Part shown: piece after piece, positions 1-8,683 of the stretch
Layout: each line of letters starts with the position of its first letter
Numbering within the stretch: position 1 is the first letter of the stretch
NCBI GenBank assembly: GCA_947467345.1
Contig: CANIHD010000007.1
Coordinates: forward strand, 62,001 to 126,000
Reading direction: 5' to 3'
Origin: Alphaproteobacteria bacterium
GTDB taxonomy: Bacteria; Pseudomonadota; Alphaproteobacteria; Micropepsales; Micropepsaceae
DNA length: 64,000 nucleotides
Translations under genes and position numbers: made by a program
Notes under the pieces: model-generated
Databases searched by the model: none
The model's input: the letters and a program-made list of their open reading frames with translations, nothing else
Told to the model about the DNA's origin: nothing

Positions 1-1
1 C

Positions 2-304
2 CAAATGAGCCCGCCGCATTATGGCGCCGCGAAGGCCGCATTGATTCAACTTACGCGGCATCTGGCATCTGAGCTGGGACCGGAAGGCATTCGCGCGAAT
101 GCGCTTTGTCCCGGTCCCTTTCCGCGCGATGCCGTCACGCAACAGGATCCCGAATTCGCAGGCCGACTCGCCGCGCGTACAATGCTGTGTCGCGTCGGAT
201 CTGCCTCCGAGATCGGCGGCCCAGTGCTCTTCCTCGCCAGCCCGGCCGCAAGCTTCGTGACCGGTTCGGTTCTTATGGCCGATGGTGGCTGGACCGCGTG
301 GTGA
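2..304 (+). CDS. SDR family oxidoreductase, C-terminal part (cut by window start)
   Basis: This is the C-terminal ~100 residues of a short-chain dehydrogenase/reductase, an NAD(P)-dependent oxidoreductase of the Rossmann fold. The catalytic Tyr-x3-Lys appears near the start as YGAAK. It is followed by the usual segment after it (LASELGPEGIRANALCPG), and the chain ends with the family signature FVTGSVLMADGG. The cofactor-binding Gly-rich motif and the catalytic Ser lie upstream of the window. The frame is open to the first base, so the ATG at 5 is probably internal. The substrate cannot be told from this part. The next gene starts 24 bp downstream on the same strand. Confidence 0.9.
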   Translation, partial: QMSPPHYGAAKAALIQLTRHLASELGPEGIRANALCPGPFPRDAVTQQDPEFAGRLAARTMLCRVGSASEIGGPVLFLASPAASFVTGSVLMADGGWTAW

Positions 305-328
305 GGAGGGAATACACGCATTCGCAAC

Positions 329-2152
329 ATGGACCTCGGCGAACCTGAAATTCTGGGCGGCGACGATTTTCCCGAATCATTGCGGGTGCGGCTGCGCGGT
401 TTCGTATTGCTTGAAGACGTGGGCGAGCCCGCACTAAGGCGCCTTTTGGCGGAGGCCGATTGGTTTGGCCTTCCGGGTGGCACGCAGCTTTCGCGCGACG
501 GCGAAAATGATCGCGCGGTTTTTCTGGTCGTAACGGGCAGCCTCGGCGTCTTCGTCGACGAGGATCGCGGCCCGCGCCGTCTGGTCGCGACAATTCCCGC
601 CGGCGAGACGGTCGGCGAGATGTCGCTTCTGACGGGCGAAGCGCACTCCGCGACATTGGTGGCCTTACGCGACACGGAATTGCTGCGCTTGGCGCCCAAA
701 TCCTTCGACATGCTTTTGAACCGCTATCCGCGGGTCATGCTCAATCTCTTGAAAATCGTTGCGCGCCGACTGCGTGAAACGACGCGCCGCGGCAGCCAGC
801 GCGCGCGACCGAAAACATTTGCCGTCATTCCGCTGCAGCAGGGCGTCAATCACACCGAAGTGACGCAGGCGCTCGTGAAAACATTGTCGGAGATGGGCGC
901 GCGAACCGCCGCGCTGGATGCCACCACCGAGAATCAGACGACCGAGTGGTACAACAAGCTCGAAGCCGCGCATGATCTTGTCTTTTACCAAGGCGACGCG
1001 CCGGATAGCGCCTGGTCGCATTTCTGCTTGCGGCAAGCTGACCGCGTGCTTCTGGTCGCCAATGCCGATCAGGCGATGCCGCTGCATCCTTTCGAACGGC
1101 GCTTCTTCAAGCGCGACATGGGCGCCGCGCCTGAGCTGCTGCTTATTCATACCGGCGCTGTGGCCGGCGGTGTACCCGGACATATCGAACTGCGCAGCGA
1201 TCTGTACGGCAGCCACCACCATTTGCGTTTGGGGCAGCGCGAAGACATCAAACGATTAGCGCGGTTTCTCTCGGGATCGGCGGTGAGCATTGTGCTCGCC
1301 GGCGGCGGCGCGCGCGGTTTCGCTCATTTCGGCGTGCTCAAGGCGTTGCGGCAATCGGGCGTGCCGTTCGATTATCTTGCCGGAACCAGCATGGGCGGCA
1401 TCATTGCCGCCGGCATGGCGATGGATTGGACCATTGAAGATTGCATCGAACGCGTGCGCGGATCCTTCGTTACGGTCAACCCGCTTTCCGATTTCACGCT
1501 GCCGCTGATTGCGCTGTTTCGCGGCGCCAAAGTCAGCGCGCTTCTGCGCCACCATTTCGGCGACACGCGCATTGAAGATATGCCAAAGCCCTATTTCTGC
1601 GTGTCGTCCGATCTGACGACTGGGCGCGATTACGTCCACCGATTTGGACCGCTATGGCGCGCACTGCGCGCCAGCGTCGCGCTGCCGGGTATTTTGCCCC
1701 CCGTTACTGTGGAAGGCGGTCATCTTCTGGTCGATGGCGGCGTGATGAACAATCTGCCGGTCGATATCATGGCAACCGAAACACGCGGTCCGATCATCGC
1801 TGTCGATGTTGCGGGCGAAATCGATTTGCGCGCCTTTGATCCAAAGTATGGCGAGCGTTCGATCTGGTCGCTGATCGCGCAGCGTATGCGCGGTTCGCCT
1901 TCGATTATTTCCATCCTCATGCGTGCAGGCACGGTGGGCTCTGACGCTCAGCGCCGCATTGTGCGTGAGCAAGCGGATTTTCTATTCGAGCCGCCGCTTG
2001 CCGGCGTCGGCATGCGCGATTGGAACGCTATCGAGCGCACCATCGAGCAAGGTTATGCACACGCGATGCTGCAAATCGAACGCCACGGCGTTCCGCTCTC
2101 AGACCGTTATGCGGCTGGACCGGCCGTGTCGGTGGGACGCGTGCCTCTATAA
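329..2152 (+). CDS. Cyclic-nucleotide-binding domain plus patatin-like phospholipase (NTE/RssA type)
   Basis: A 607-residue protein with an N-terminal cNMP-binding (CAP-ED) domain at about residues 15-140 and a patatin domain at about 315-490, the layout of bacterial neuropathy-target-esterase-like lysophospholipases. The patatin motifs are complete: oxyanion-hole glycines GGGARG near residue 324, nucleophile elbow GTSMGG with Ser354, and the dyad aspartate in DGG at Asp469. It is therefore predicted to be an active serine lipid hydrolase that may respond to a cyclic nucleotide or act with membranes. No transmembrane segment is obvious. The middle region (about 150-310) matches the linker of this family. 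The start ATG has only a distant purine-rich stretch upstream, so the N-terminus could be slightly different. Confidence 0.9.
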   Translation: MDLGEPEILGGDDFPESLRVRLRGFVLLEDVGEPALRRLLAEADWFGLPGGTQLSRDGENDRAVFLVVTGSLGVFVDEDRGPRRLVATIPAGETVGEMSLLTGEAHSATLVALRDTELLRLAPKSFDMLLNRYPRVMLNLLKIVARRLRETTRRGSQRARPKTFAVIPLQQGVNHTEVTQALVKTLSEMGARTAALDATTENQTTEWYNKLEAAHDLVFYQGDAPDSAWSHFCLRQADRVLLVANADQAMPLHPFERRFFKRDMGAAPELLLIHTGAVAGGVPGHIELRSDLYGSHHHLRLGQREDIKRLARFLSGSAVSIVLAGGGARGFAHFGVLKALRQSGVPFDYLAGTSMGGIIAAGMAMDWTIEDCIERVRGSFVTVNPLSDFTLPLIALFRGAKVSALLRHHFGDTRIEDMPKPYFCVSSDLTTGRDYVHRFGPLWRALRASVALPGILPPVTVEGGHLLVDGGVMNNLPVDIMATETRGPIIAVDVAGEIDLRAFDPKYGERSIWSLIAQRMRGSPSIISILMRAGTVGSDAQRRIVREQADFLFEPPLAGVGMRDWNAIERTIEQGYAHAMLQIERHGVPLSDRYAAGPAVSVGRVPL

Positions 2153-2193
2153 CGCCATTGGCGTTATGCGGAGCGGCGCGCTAGTCACTGCCT

Positions 2194-3291
2194 ATGACCG
2201 ATTTCAATTCCGGCCTTGTTCCAGATCCCATTGCAGACGCCGACGCGCTGGTGCGTTCTGGCGATGCGCCGCGCGCGGTTGCTCTGCTGCGCTCTCTCAT
2301 TGAGTCAGGGCGCGGCGGACTTCTGACGCGAATGGCGTTGGGCCGTGCGTTGTTAGCAGCCGGTGATAGCAAGGCCGCGCTCGACATATTACGCGAGGCG
2401 TCGTCGCTGGCGCCCGATATCAGCGATGTTGCGCTGGCCTTGGGTGACGCGTTGATCGCGGCCGGTCATATGCCCACAGCGATTGCCGAATATCAGCGCG
2501 CCGTTCGGCTGGATCCGGCGTCGGCCATTGCACGCTTCAAGCTCGGATGCGCTTGGCTGGAAGCCGGCGAGCCGGCACGCGCGTTGGAATTCTTCTCCGA
2601 GCTTGAAGACATTGATGGGCTCGCCGAAAAGCGCTCGGAATCCGAAGCGCAAATGGCGGCAGGCCGCATGCCCGCGGGCTATGTGCGGCATCTCTTCGAT
2701 CAATTTGCTGCCGATTACGACATGCGCATGTTGCAGCATTTGCATTACAGCGCGCCGCTGCATTTGCGCGCGCTCGCTGATCTCGTGTTAGCCGCGTACG
2801 AAAAGCCGCTGACCATGCTCGATCTCGGCTGCGGCAGCGGCCTTTCGGGTGCCGCCTTCGCGGACATGACCGAAGGCGGGCGGCTGGACGGCATCGATCT
2901 CAGTCCGCGCATGATCGATGCCGCGCGTGCGCGCGGGATTTACAACGAACTTCATGTCGCCGATCTCGAGAGCGCTTTAGCGGGCGAGGGGATCGCCTAC
3001 GATGTTGTGCTCGCGGCGGATACGCTCGTTTATCTCGGTGACCTCAATGCAGTTTTTTCCGGCGCGTTTCGGCGCTTGAACCAGCGCGGTTTTTTCCTCT
3101 TCACGGTGGAGCGCAGCGAGAACGCGGACTACGAACTCGGACCCAAGCGTCGCTACCGCCACAGCGAGGCCTATTTGCGCCGCCTCGCGGAAGAGGCGGG
3201 GTTCGACATCGGCGGGCTTGTCGCCTGTCATCCCCGCAGCGAAGCGGGTGTGCCCGTCGAGGGGCTGGCTGTGGCGCTGGAGAAGGTCTGA
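2194..3291 (+). CDS. TPR-containing class I SAM-dependent methyltransferase
   Basis: A 365-residue protein with tetratricopeptide-like helical repeats in residues ~10-140 (for example ALGDALIAAGHMPTAIAEYQ) and a C-terminal class I methyltransferase domain. The SAM-binding motif I is LDLGCGSG at about residues 208-215, followed by an acidic residue ending strand 2 in GIDLSPRM. This pair of domains is common in alphaproteobacteria; the methyl acceptor is unknown. No signal peptide is seen, so it should be cytosolic. It lies 41 bp after the patatin gene on the same strand and may be cotranscribed with it. Confidence 0.85.
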   Translation: MTDFNSGLVPDPIADADALVRSGDAPRAVALLRSLIESGRGGLLTRMALGRALLAAGDSKAALDILREASSLAPDISDVALALGDALIAAGHMPTAIAEYQRAVRLDPASAIARFKLGCAWLEAGEPARALEFFSELEDIDGLAEKRSESEAQMAAGRMPAGYVRHLFDQFAADYDMRMLQHLHYSAPLHLRALADLVLAAYEKPLTMLDLGCGSGLSGAAFADMTEGGRLDGIDLSPRMIDAARARGIYNELHVADLESALAGEGIAYDVVLAADTLVYLGDLNAVFSGAFRRLNQRGFFLFTVERSENADYELGPKRRYRHSEAYLRRLAEEAGFDIGGLVACHPRSEAGVPVEGLAVALEKV

Positions 3292-3383
3292 CGCGCGGGC
3301 TGTCGAAACCCCGACTTTTGCCTCCCGCCCTGAATATGCTTTAGTCTCGGCCTGCCAGCCAGTTTCAGCATACGGAGCCGACC

Positions 3384-3758
3384 ATGATGATTGGAACGAC
3401 TGCTTTGATTTTCGTGGGCGTCGTCATGTTTGCCGCGCCGGCCATGGCCCAGGACCCGTGCGTCGTTACCTATTCGCCGACGGTCCCGAAGGGCGAAACC
3501 GCCACGCAAGAGCAGATCAATGCATCGCGCGATGAGGTTCGCAAATTCATAGCCGTATCCGACGAATATCAGGGCTGCCTGCAAACCTATATCGCCGGCC
3601 AGGAAGTTGCGGCCAAGCGCGACAGCAAGCTGTTCGAGCCGAACGTGCGGGCTGCCATCGTCGCCAAGGGTGATTCGAACCAGCGCGAAAAAGAACGCGT
3701 CGGCAATGAATTCAACGCCACGCTTCGGGCCTTCCGCGCCGCGCACCCCGCGCCGTAA
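3384..3758 (+). CDS. Small exported hypothetical protein
   Basis: A 124-residue protein with a clear signal peptide (hydrophobic run TALIFVGVVMFAAPAMAQ, probable cleavage after AMA). The mature part is about 100 residues, mostly charged and helical, with two cysteines (DPCVV and YQGCLQ) that could form a disulfide in the periplasm. A tandem ATG-ATG start is preceded by a GGAGCC ribosome-binding stretch. I recognise no named family. It stands alone between a methyltransferase and a TetR regulator, with short gaps on both sides. Confidence 0.7.
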   Translation: MMIGTTALIFVGVVMFAAPAMAQDPCVVTYSPTVPKGETATQEQINASRDEVRKFIAVSDEYQGCLQTYIAGQEVAAKRDSKLFEPNVRAAIVAKGDSNQREKERVGNEFNATLRAFRAAHPAP

Positions 3759-3808
3759 TCGTTATTTGCCGCGCGGCCGAAGCGACCGCCGCACGCGAAT
3801 CACCTATC

Positions 3809-4408
3809 ATGATGCTGATGAGCGAAGCGATTTCCCGCCGTATCGAGCGCAAAACACGCCAGCGCGCCGCTAACCGCACCTCCATTTTGGAGGCCGCGAA
3901 GCGCGTCGCATTGCGCGAAGGTACGGGCGCTCTCTCTCTGCGCGCGGTGGCTGCGGAAGCGGGTTACGCCCCGGCCTCGGTCTACGAATATTTCCGTAAT
4001 CGCGGCGAGATGGTGTTGGCCTTAGCTGCCGACGATTTCGCTTCGGCATCGCGCGCCTTGCGCGAAAGCGACCGCCGCTCGCTCGCGGAGGCAGCGCAGA
4101 CCACCTTAGATGTCGTCCGCCAAAGCGGCGCATTGGCAGCGGCCGCCTCGGTGCTCGAAGCCGGCGAGGCGCCGCCCGAGGCGGAACGCCTCTTCAACGG
4201 CAAGCTTATCGCGATGCTCACCGGGCTTGCCGATGCGTCGGGTAGCCCGCGCGCCACGCGCGGCGAACAGGCGGATGTCGTTTTGGCCGGCGCCTTGATT
4301 GCAGGTCTAGCGCTGCTGGGCCGTACCGGCCGGGCCAAGGCGCTGGGTTTCGAGGAGCGTGAGCTTCTGGAGCGCTTCCAGGCCCGGTTGGAGCCGAAAC
4401 TTCCCTAA
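3809..4408 (+). CDS. TetR/AcrR family transcriptional regulator
   Basis: A 199-residue regulator with the TetR helix-turn-helix at about residues 20-65. The recognisable stretch is RTSILEAAKRVALREG followed by LSLRAVAAEAGYAPASVYEYF, with the usual aromatic residues at the end of the recognition helix. The C-terminal ligand-binding half is diverged and Ala/Leu-rich, so no inducer can be named. Three close in-frame ATG codons (3809, 3812, 3818) make the exact start uncertain. It lies 105 bp upstream of the exported FMN dehydrogenase on the same strand, which makes that gene a candidate target by position only. Confidence 0.85.
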   Translation: MMLMSEAISRRIERKTRQRAANRTSILEAAKRVALREGTGALSLRAVAAEAGYAPASVYEYFRNRGEMVLALAADDFASASRALRESDRRSLAEAAQTTLDVVRQSGALAAAASVLEAGEAPPEAERLFNGKLIAMLTGLADASGSPRATRGEQADVVLAGALIAGLALLGRTGRAKALGFEERELLERFQARLEPKLP

Positions 4409-4513
4409 GCCGCGCACGGCCTAGACAAGCCGACCTGGACAAGACTGGCATTCCGACCGACAGTTCTCACATGCCCTCGCCGGGTGAGATGAGGGCTTTG
4501 GCGGGAGAAATGC

Positions 4514-5734
4514 ATGGAACTCGGGCGTAGAGAACTGCTCGTTACCGGAACGCTTGTGGCCGCAGCCGCGGCGACAACACCTTCCCTCGCGCAAACACAG
4601 ACGCCGCGCGCCGCAGATGGGCGTCCGCCGCCGACCGATGCGCCCTATCAGGGTGGCACCCAAGTCCGAAAACTTTCCATCATCAATGCCGCCGAGCTTG
4701 AGAAGGAAGCCGAGAAGATTATTCCGGCCGGCGGTTTCGGTTATATTTCCAGCGGCGCCGGCTCCGGCTGGACTATGCGCGAGAACTCCGCCGCCTATGA
4801 GCGCGTGCAGATCGAACCGCAGGCTTTGAGCGGCGTCTCCAAGGTCGATCTCTCCGTCACCATTCTCGGCTCCAAACTTTCCATGCCGATCATGATGGCG
4901 CCGTGCGGCAGCCACGGCTTGGCGCATGTGGAAAAAGAAGTCGGCACGGCGCGTGCCGTGGCGGCGGTCGGCACGCTGATGCTGACTTCGACGCAAGCCA
5001 ACAACAGCATGGAAGAAATCGCGGCGGCCAATCCCGGTCCGAAATGGTTTCAGCTTTACATGCCGGCGGATCGCGGCTTCGCGCGCGAATTGATTTTGCG
5101 CGCCAAGGCGGCGGGCTACACCGCCATCGCGCCCACCGTCGACAACGTCGTCAACTTTCCGCGTGAGACCAACATCCGCAATAATTTCGGCGTACCGGTC
5201 TCATTAGGCAAAGGCAATGCGCCGCGCGGCGTCGCAGACACCGCCACTGCGATCGCGATGCTGCGCGACCGCAAGGTCGATATTTCCTGGGACGATCTCG
5301 CCTGGATCAAACAGGAAACCGGATTGCCGGTGATTGTGAAAGGCGTACTCTCGCCAGTCACCGCAGCGGCCTGCGTGCGCCACGGCGTTGATGCCGTGTA
5401 TGTTTCCAACCATGGCGGGCGCTCCTTCGACGGTGCGCCGGCGACCTTCACCTCGCTGCCGCGCATCGCCGACGCGGTGCAGGGCCGCGTGCCGATCATT
5501 GTCGATGGCGGTATTCGACGCGGCACCGATGTGTTCAAGGCATTGGCATTGGGCGCGGATGTGGTCGCGGTCGGCCGGCCTGTGCTTTATGGGCTCGCGC
5601 TGGGCGGACATCTCGGCGCGCAAAGCGTGTTTGAATATTTGCGCGACAATCTCGCCACCGTGATGGTTCTCGCCGGAACGCCGGATATCAAATCGATCAC
5701 CAAGGAATATCTGGCACCGATGGCGATCGCTTAA
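4514..5734 (+). CDS. FMN-dependent alpha-hydroxy-acid dehydrogenase with Tat-like leader
   Basis: A 406-residue member of the glycolate oxidase / L-lactate dehydrogenase (LldD) family, which oxidises 2-hydroxy acids to 2-oxo acids using FMN. The active-site motif SNHGGR is present with the catalytic base at His300, followed by the FMN-phosphate segment IIVDGGIRRGTDVFKALALGAD. The N-terminus is unusual for this family. GRRELLVTG followed by a hydrophobic Ala-rich stretch ending near SLAQ looks like a twin-arginine leader, which suggests export as a folded flavoprotein. The next gene, a Bug-type solute-binding protein, starts 2 bp after the stop, so the two are probably one operon. The substrate is unknown; a hydroxy-acid related to the binding-protein ligand is an inference. 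Confidence 0.88.
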   Translation: MELGRRELLVTGTLVAAAAATTPSLAQTQTPRAADGRPPPTDAPYQGGTQVRKLSIINAAELEKEAEKIIPAGGFGYISSGAGSGWTMRENSAAYERVQIEPQALSGVSKVDLSVTILGSKLSMPIMMAPCGSHGLAHVEKEVGTARAVAAVGTLMLTSTQANNSMEEIAAANPGPKWFQLYMPADRGFARELILRAKAAGYTAIAPTVDNVVNFPRETNIRNNFGVPVSLGKGNAPRGVADTATAIAMLRDRKVDISWDDLAWIKQETGLPVIVKGVLSPVTAAACVRHGVDAVYVSNHGGRSFDGAPATFTSLPRIADAVQGRVPIIVDGGIRRGTDVFKALALGADVVAVGRPVLYGLALGGHLGAQSVFEYLRDNLATVMVLAGTPDIKSITKEYLAPMAIA

Positions 5735-5736
5735 GT

Positions 5737-6774
5737 TTGCGGCGTTCGGCGTTCCTTTGCTTATGCCTTGGCGCCATGTTGGCGCTTGTTCCGCTCGCGC
5801 CGGCTGACGCTGCCGCGCCGCAAACCACTGAGCAATTCTTCAAAGGCCGCGTCGTCACGATGTATATCGGCCTCTCGGCGGGCGGCGGCTACGATCTCTA
5901 TGCCCGTTTGGTTGCAAGGCATATGGGGCAGCATATTCCCGGCCGCCCCACCATCGTCCCCGTCAATATGGAGGGAGCGGGCGGTCTCAAGCTGATGAAT
6001 TGGCTGTACACCGCCGCGCCGAAAGACGGCACCGCGATTGCCATCGTCAATCACGGCACGCCGTTTTTGCCGCTGGTCGGCGGCGAGCAATTCGCGCGGT
6101 TCGATGCGCGCAAATTCACCTGGATCGGCAGCGCCAATGACGAGGTCAGCGTCTGTGTGTCGTGGAAGCGGACCGGTATCACCAGTTTCGATCAATTGCG
6201 GCGCCAAGAATTGATCGTCGGCAGCACTGGTCCTGGCGCCGACGAGTTCATATTCCCGCAGCTCCTCATCGGCGTGTTCGGCGCGCGCATCCGGTCAGTT
6301 GCGGGCTATGCCGGCGGCAACGACATCAATTTCGCGATGGAGCGCGGCGAGGTGGATGGCCGCTGCGGCTGGACATGGTCGAGCGTGGTGTCCACGCGTC
6401 AACGCTGGATCGAGGACAAGTCGATCAATGTGCTGCTTCAGTTCGCGCTGCGCAAACATCCCGATCTGCCGAACGTTCCGTCCATCATGGATTTGGCTAA
6501 AGACGATGAGGAGCGGCAGGTGCTGCGTCTCGCCATGCTGCGCGCGCCGTTCGGGCGTCCATTCTTCGCGCCGCCCGGATTGGCGGCCGACCGCGCCGCG
6601 GCTTTGCGCACCGCCTTCGATGCCACCATGCGCGATCCCGCGTTTCTCGCCGAGGCGAAGCGGGGACATGTGGAAATTCTTCCTGTGCCGGCTGCGACAT
6701 TGGACGCGCTACTGGCCGAAGCCTATGCAACGCCGCCGCACATCATCGAGCGCGCGCGTGCGGTGATGAATTAG
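5737..6774 (+). CDS. Bug-family (TctC-like) periplasmic solute-binding protein
   Basis: A 345-residue tripartite tricarboxylate transporter substrate-binding protein. The N-terminal signal peptide (FLCLCLGAMLALVPLAPADA) is complete only if the TTG at 5737 is used; the next in-frame ATG (5776) would remove half of it. The mature part has the binding-protein fold beginning at YIGLSAGGGYDLYARLVARH. It is clearly related to the protein at 37761-38792, sharing blocks such as FTWIGS, GITSFDQL, MERGEVDGRCGW and ADRAAALRTAFD. No membrane components lie next to it here, so it may be an orphan receptor or share the permease encoded at 35515. Confidence 0.88.
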   Translation: MRRSAFLCLCLGAMLALVPLAPADAAAPQTTEQFFKGRVVTMYIGLSAGGGYDLYARLVARHMGQHIPGRPTIVPVNMEGAGGLKLMNWLYTAAPKDGTAIAIVNHGTPFLPLVGGEQFARFDARKFTWIGSANDEVSVCVSWKRTGITSFDQLRRQELIVGSTGPGADEFIFPQLLIGVFGARIRSVAGYAGGNDINFAMERGEVDGRCGWTWSSVVSTRQRWIEDKSINVLLQFALRKHPDLPNVPSIMDLAKDDEERQVLRLAMLRAPFGRPFFAPPGLAADRAAALRTAFDATMRDPAFLAEAKRGHVEILPVPAATLDALLAEAYATPPHIIERARAVMN

Positions 6775-6867
6775 CGGTTCTGGGTCTGGGCTGTGACCGC
6801 CCGCGCGCCGCTCTAGGGGGGACGCGCGAAGAACTGGGCAGCAGGTGAACCAATCATTTGAAATGAT

Positions 6868-6944
6868 TGGTCGGAGAGAGAGGATTCGAACCTCCGGCCC
6901 CTACGTCCCGAACGTAGTGCTCTACCAGGCTGAGCTACTCTCCG
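6868..6944 (-). tRNA. tRNA-Pro (anticodon CGG)
   Basis: Reading the minus strand gives a 77-nt cloverleaf. The acceptor stem is CGGAGAG paired with CTCTCCG, the D-arm is AGCTCAGCCTGGTAGAGCA, the anticodon stem CTACG/CGTAG encloses loop TTCGGGA (anticodon CGG), and the T-arm holds GGTTCGAATCC. The discriminator A and a genomically encoded CCA (6868-6870) complete the 3' end. The length and pairings are fully regular. Confidence 0.97.
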
Positions 6945-7087
6945 GCTGCCTTGGGCCGGCGTATATACCCACCGTGCCCCCAGGCGGCAAGCTTGCCAAA
7001 ACCTTTTATCGGCCTTTTCCGCCCCCGTTGCCGCTGCGGACTCAAATTTGTATGGTCCGCGCCCCTGGAGCCCAAGGCTCGGGGTTT

Positions 7088-7162
7088 TGGGGCGTCGCCA
7101 AGTGGTAAGGCACCGGATTTTGATTCCGGCATTCGGAGGTTCGAATCCTCCCGCCCCAGCCA
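7088..7162 (+). tRNA. tRNA-Gln (anticodon UUG)
   Basis: A 75-nt plus-strand cloverleaf. The acceptor stem is TGGGGCG paired with CGCCCCA, the anticodon stem CCGGA/TCCGG encloses loop TTTTGAT (anticodon TTG), the T-loop is TTCGAAT, the discriminator is G and CCA is encoded. It is transcribed away from the neighbouring tRNA-Pro, with a 143-bp spacer between the two genes. Confidence 0.97.
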
Positions 7163-7239
7163 ACATCTAGCGCTTTCAACGGGTTGCTCCGCCGGTGGGT
7201 GTTAAGAACTCCTGCATTTGGCGAATCTAGAATACGGGC

Positions 7240-7887
7240 ATGCCTCCCGAGATCGCTGCACTCGTCGATAAGCCTTATTTGCTCATCGCTGTTCTCGCGG
7301 TTGGCGCCGTCATTGGGGCGGCCTTACAGCGGCTTGCCGCTAACATGCGTCGGCGGTCGTGGCGCAAAAGGAACCGTGGTCGCTGGCTGAAGCACGATCT
7401 CACGGTTGTGGCAGATCCATGGCGCGCAAAGCTTAATTCTGCCGCGCCAGCGCAGGCCGACGCAGCCGATCAATTGCGGATTGTCATGAGGGCAGAGTTC
7501 ACGATCCAGCCGCTTTTAAACAAGAGCGAAGCTCGCGTGTTCAAGGAGTTGGATCGCATCGTGATTGCCTGCAATTCTGGCTGGCAGGTAATGGCACAAG
7601 TTTCCTTGGGCGAAATTCTTCGATGCACGGACGCAGAGGCCTTTAGCTGCATCAATTCGAAGCGAGTCGATTTTCTGCTCGTTGATGAAGATTGCCAGCC
7701 GAAGCACGCCATCGAATATCAGGGGCTAGCGCATCATCAGGGAACCGCAGCCGCGCGCGATGCGGTGAAGAAGGAAGCACTTCGTCGCGCGGGTATTGGC
7801 TACCATGAGGTTGTGGCGGGCCATACTACCCCCGTCGAACTGAGGCGATTAGTCGAACGGTTGATGGGCAAGGTCACGGCGCAATAG
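7240..7887 (+). CDS. DUF2726 domain membrane-anchored protein
   Basis: A 215-residue protein with one N-terminal membrane segment (about residues 12-32, LLIAVLAVGAVIGAALQRLA) followed by a basic stop-transfer stretch and a cytosolic domain resembling DUF2726. The conserved core DFLLVDEDCQPKHAIEYQGLAHH followed by RDAVKKEALRRAGI resembles the D...ExK/Q core of nuclease-like folds, where the family is usually placed. No partner gene is visible beside it. The biological role is unknown; DNA or RNA processing at the membrane is only a fold-based guess. Confidence 0.75.
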   Translation: MPPEIAALVDKPYLLIAVLAVGAVIGAALQRLAANMRRRSWRKRNRGRWLKHDLTVVADPWRAKLNSAAPAQADAADQLRIVMRAEFTIQPLLNKSEARVFKELDRIVIACNSGWQVMAQVSLGEILRCTDAEAFSCINSKRVDFLLVDEDCQPKHAIEYQGLAHHQGTAAARDAVKKEALRRAGIGYHEVVAGHTTPVELRRLVERLMGKVTAQ

Positions 7888-7927
7888 GCATTATCATGCA
7901 GCGATCCGCTTGCGCGTTCGCCGATAA

Positions 7928-8683
7928 TTACTTCCAAACCTCACGCAGCCAGGGAATCGACTGGCGCACCGCGTCGCGGAAGCGGCCCGTCTCATAATGC
8001 GTGATGCCGGTGAGTGAGATGAGCTTGGCGTTCACGCCGGCTTTTTGCAGCTCAGCGATGCGCGCCGCCTCCGGCGCGTAGGGCGCGACTTGATCGTCGC
8101 GCGAATGCACCGCGAAGACCGGAACCTTCCAGCCTGCGGCGGATTCGGGCGGGCGGGCGGCGACAGGAATGGCGCCGCTGAAACGCTGCGGGAATTTCTG
8201 CGCGAAACTCCAGGCGCCCGAACCGCCCATGCTGTAGCCGGTGACGATCACCTTCTTCTTATCGATCGCGTAGCGTGCCTCGATCATATCGAGGAGCGCA
8301 GGTACAGCCTTTTCGTTTTCCGGGCTGCTCCAATTGCCTTGCACGGAATCCGGCGAGACGATGATGGCGCCGAGATCCGCCAAAGCAGGCTCGATGAGAA
8401 TCTCAAGCACGCTGCGGCCTGCGCCCGCCGCGCCGCCGGCGCCCACGCCGAAATGCAACGAGAGAATGAGCGGCACAGGCGTGGTGCGCGAAAGTCCGCG
8501 TGGAATGGAGATGGCGTAATTAACCGCAGGGCCGTCATTGCGCGTGAAAATTTGATCGTAAATACCCGGCGCGAGTGCGGTCGGTTCAGCAGCGTGTGCC
8601 GCGCCAATCGGCAACAAAGACAAAAATGCGCATGAGATGATCGCGCGAAGGCGATGCATGCTCTGCGTGCTCTCAAGCGACAT
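7928..8683 (-). CDS. Exported alpha/beta hydrolase (esterase/PHB-depolymerase-like)
   Basis: A 251-residue secreted hydrolase. The signal peptide (AIISCAFLSLLPIGAAHA) is followed by the alpha/beta-hydrolase fold. The nucleophile elbow is GYSMGGSGAW, the later acidic residue lies in HSRDDQVAP, and the catalytic His is probably the one in GITHYETG near the C-terminus. The layout resembles the LpqC/poly(3-hydroxybutyrate)-depolymerase-like esterases. Its start codon overlaps the stop of the upstream MscS gene by one base (TAATG), so the two genes are translationally coupled in one operon. Confidence 0.8.
   Translation of the reverse strand: MSLESTQSMHRLRAIISCAFLSLLPIGAAHAAEPTALAPGIYDQIFTRNDGPAVNYAISIPRGLSRTTPVPLILSLHFGVGAGGAAGAGRSVLEILIEPALADLGAIIVSPDSVQGNWSSPENEKAVPALLDMIEARYAIDKKKVIVTGYSMGGSGAWSFAQKFPQRFSGAIPVAARPPESAAGWKVPVFAVHSRDDQVAPYAPEAARIAELQKAGVNAKLISLTGITHYETGRFRDAVRQSIPWLREVWK

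Noticed and set aside
4473-4496. Inverted repeat gccctc...gagggc before the FMN dehydrogenase
   Set aside because: Only six-bp arms with a 12-base loop and no T-run, so neither a terminator nor an operator is convincing.
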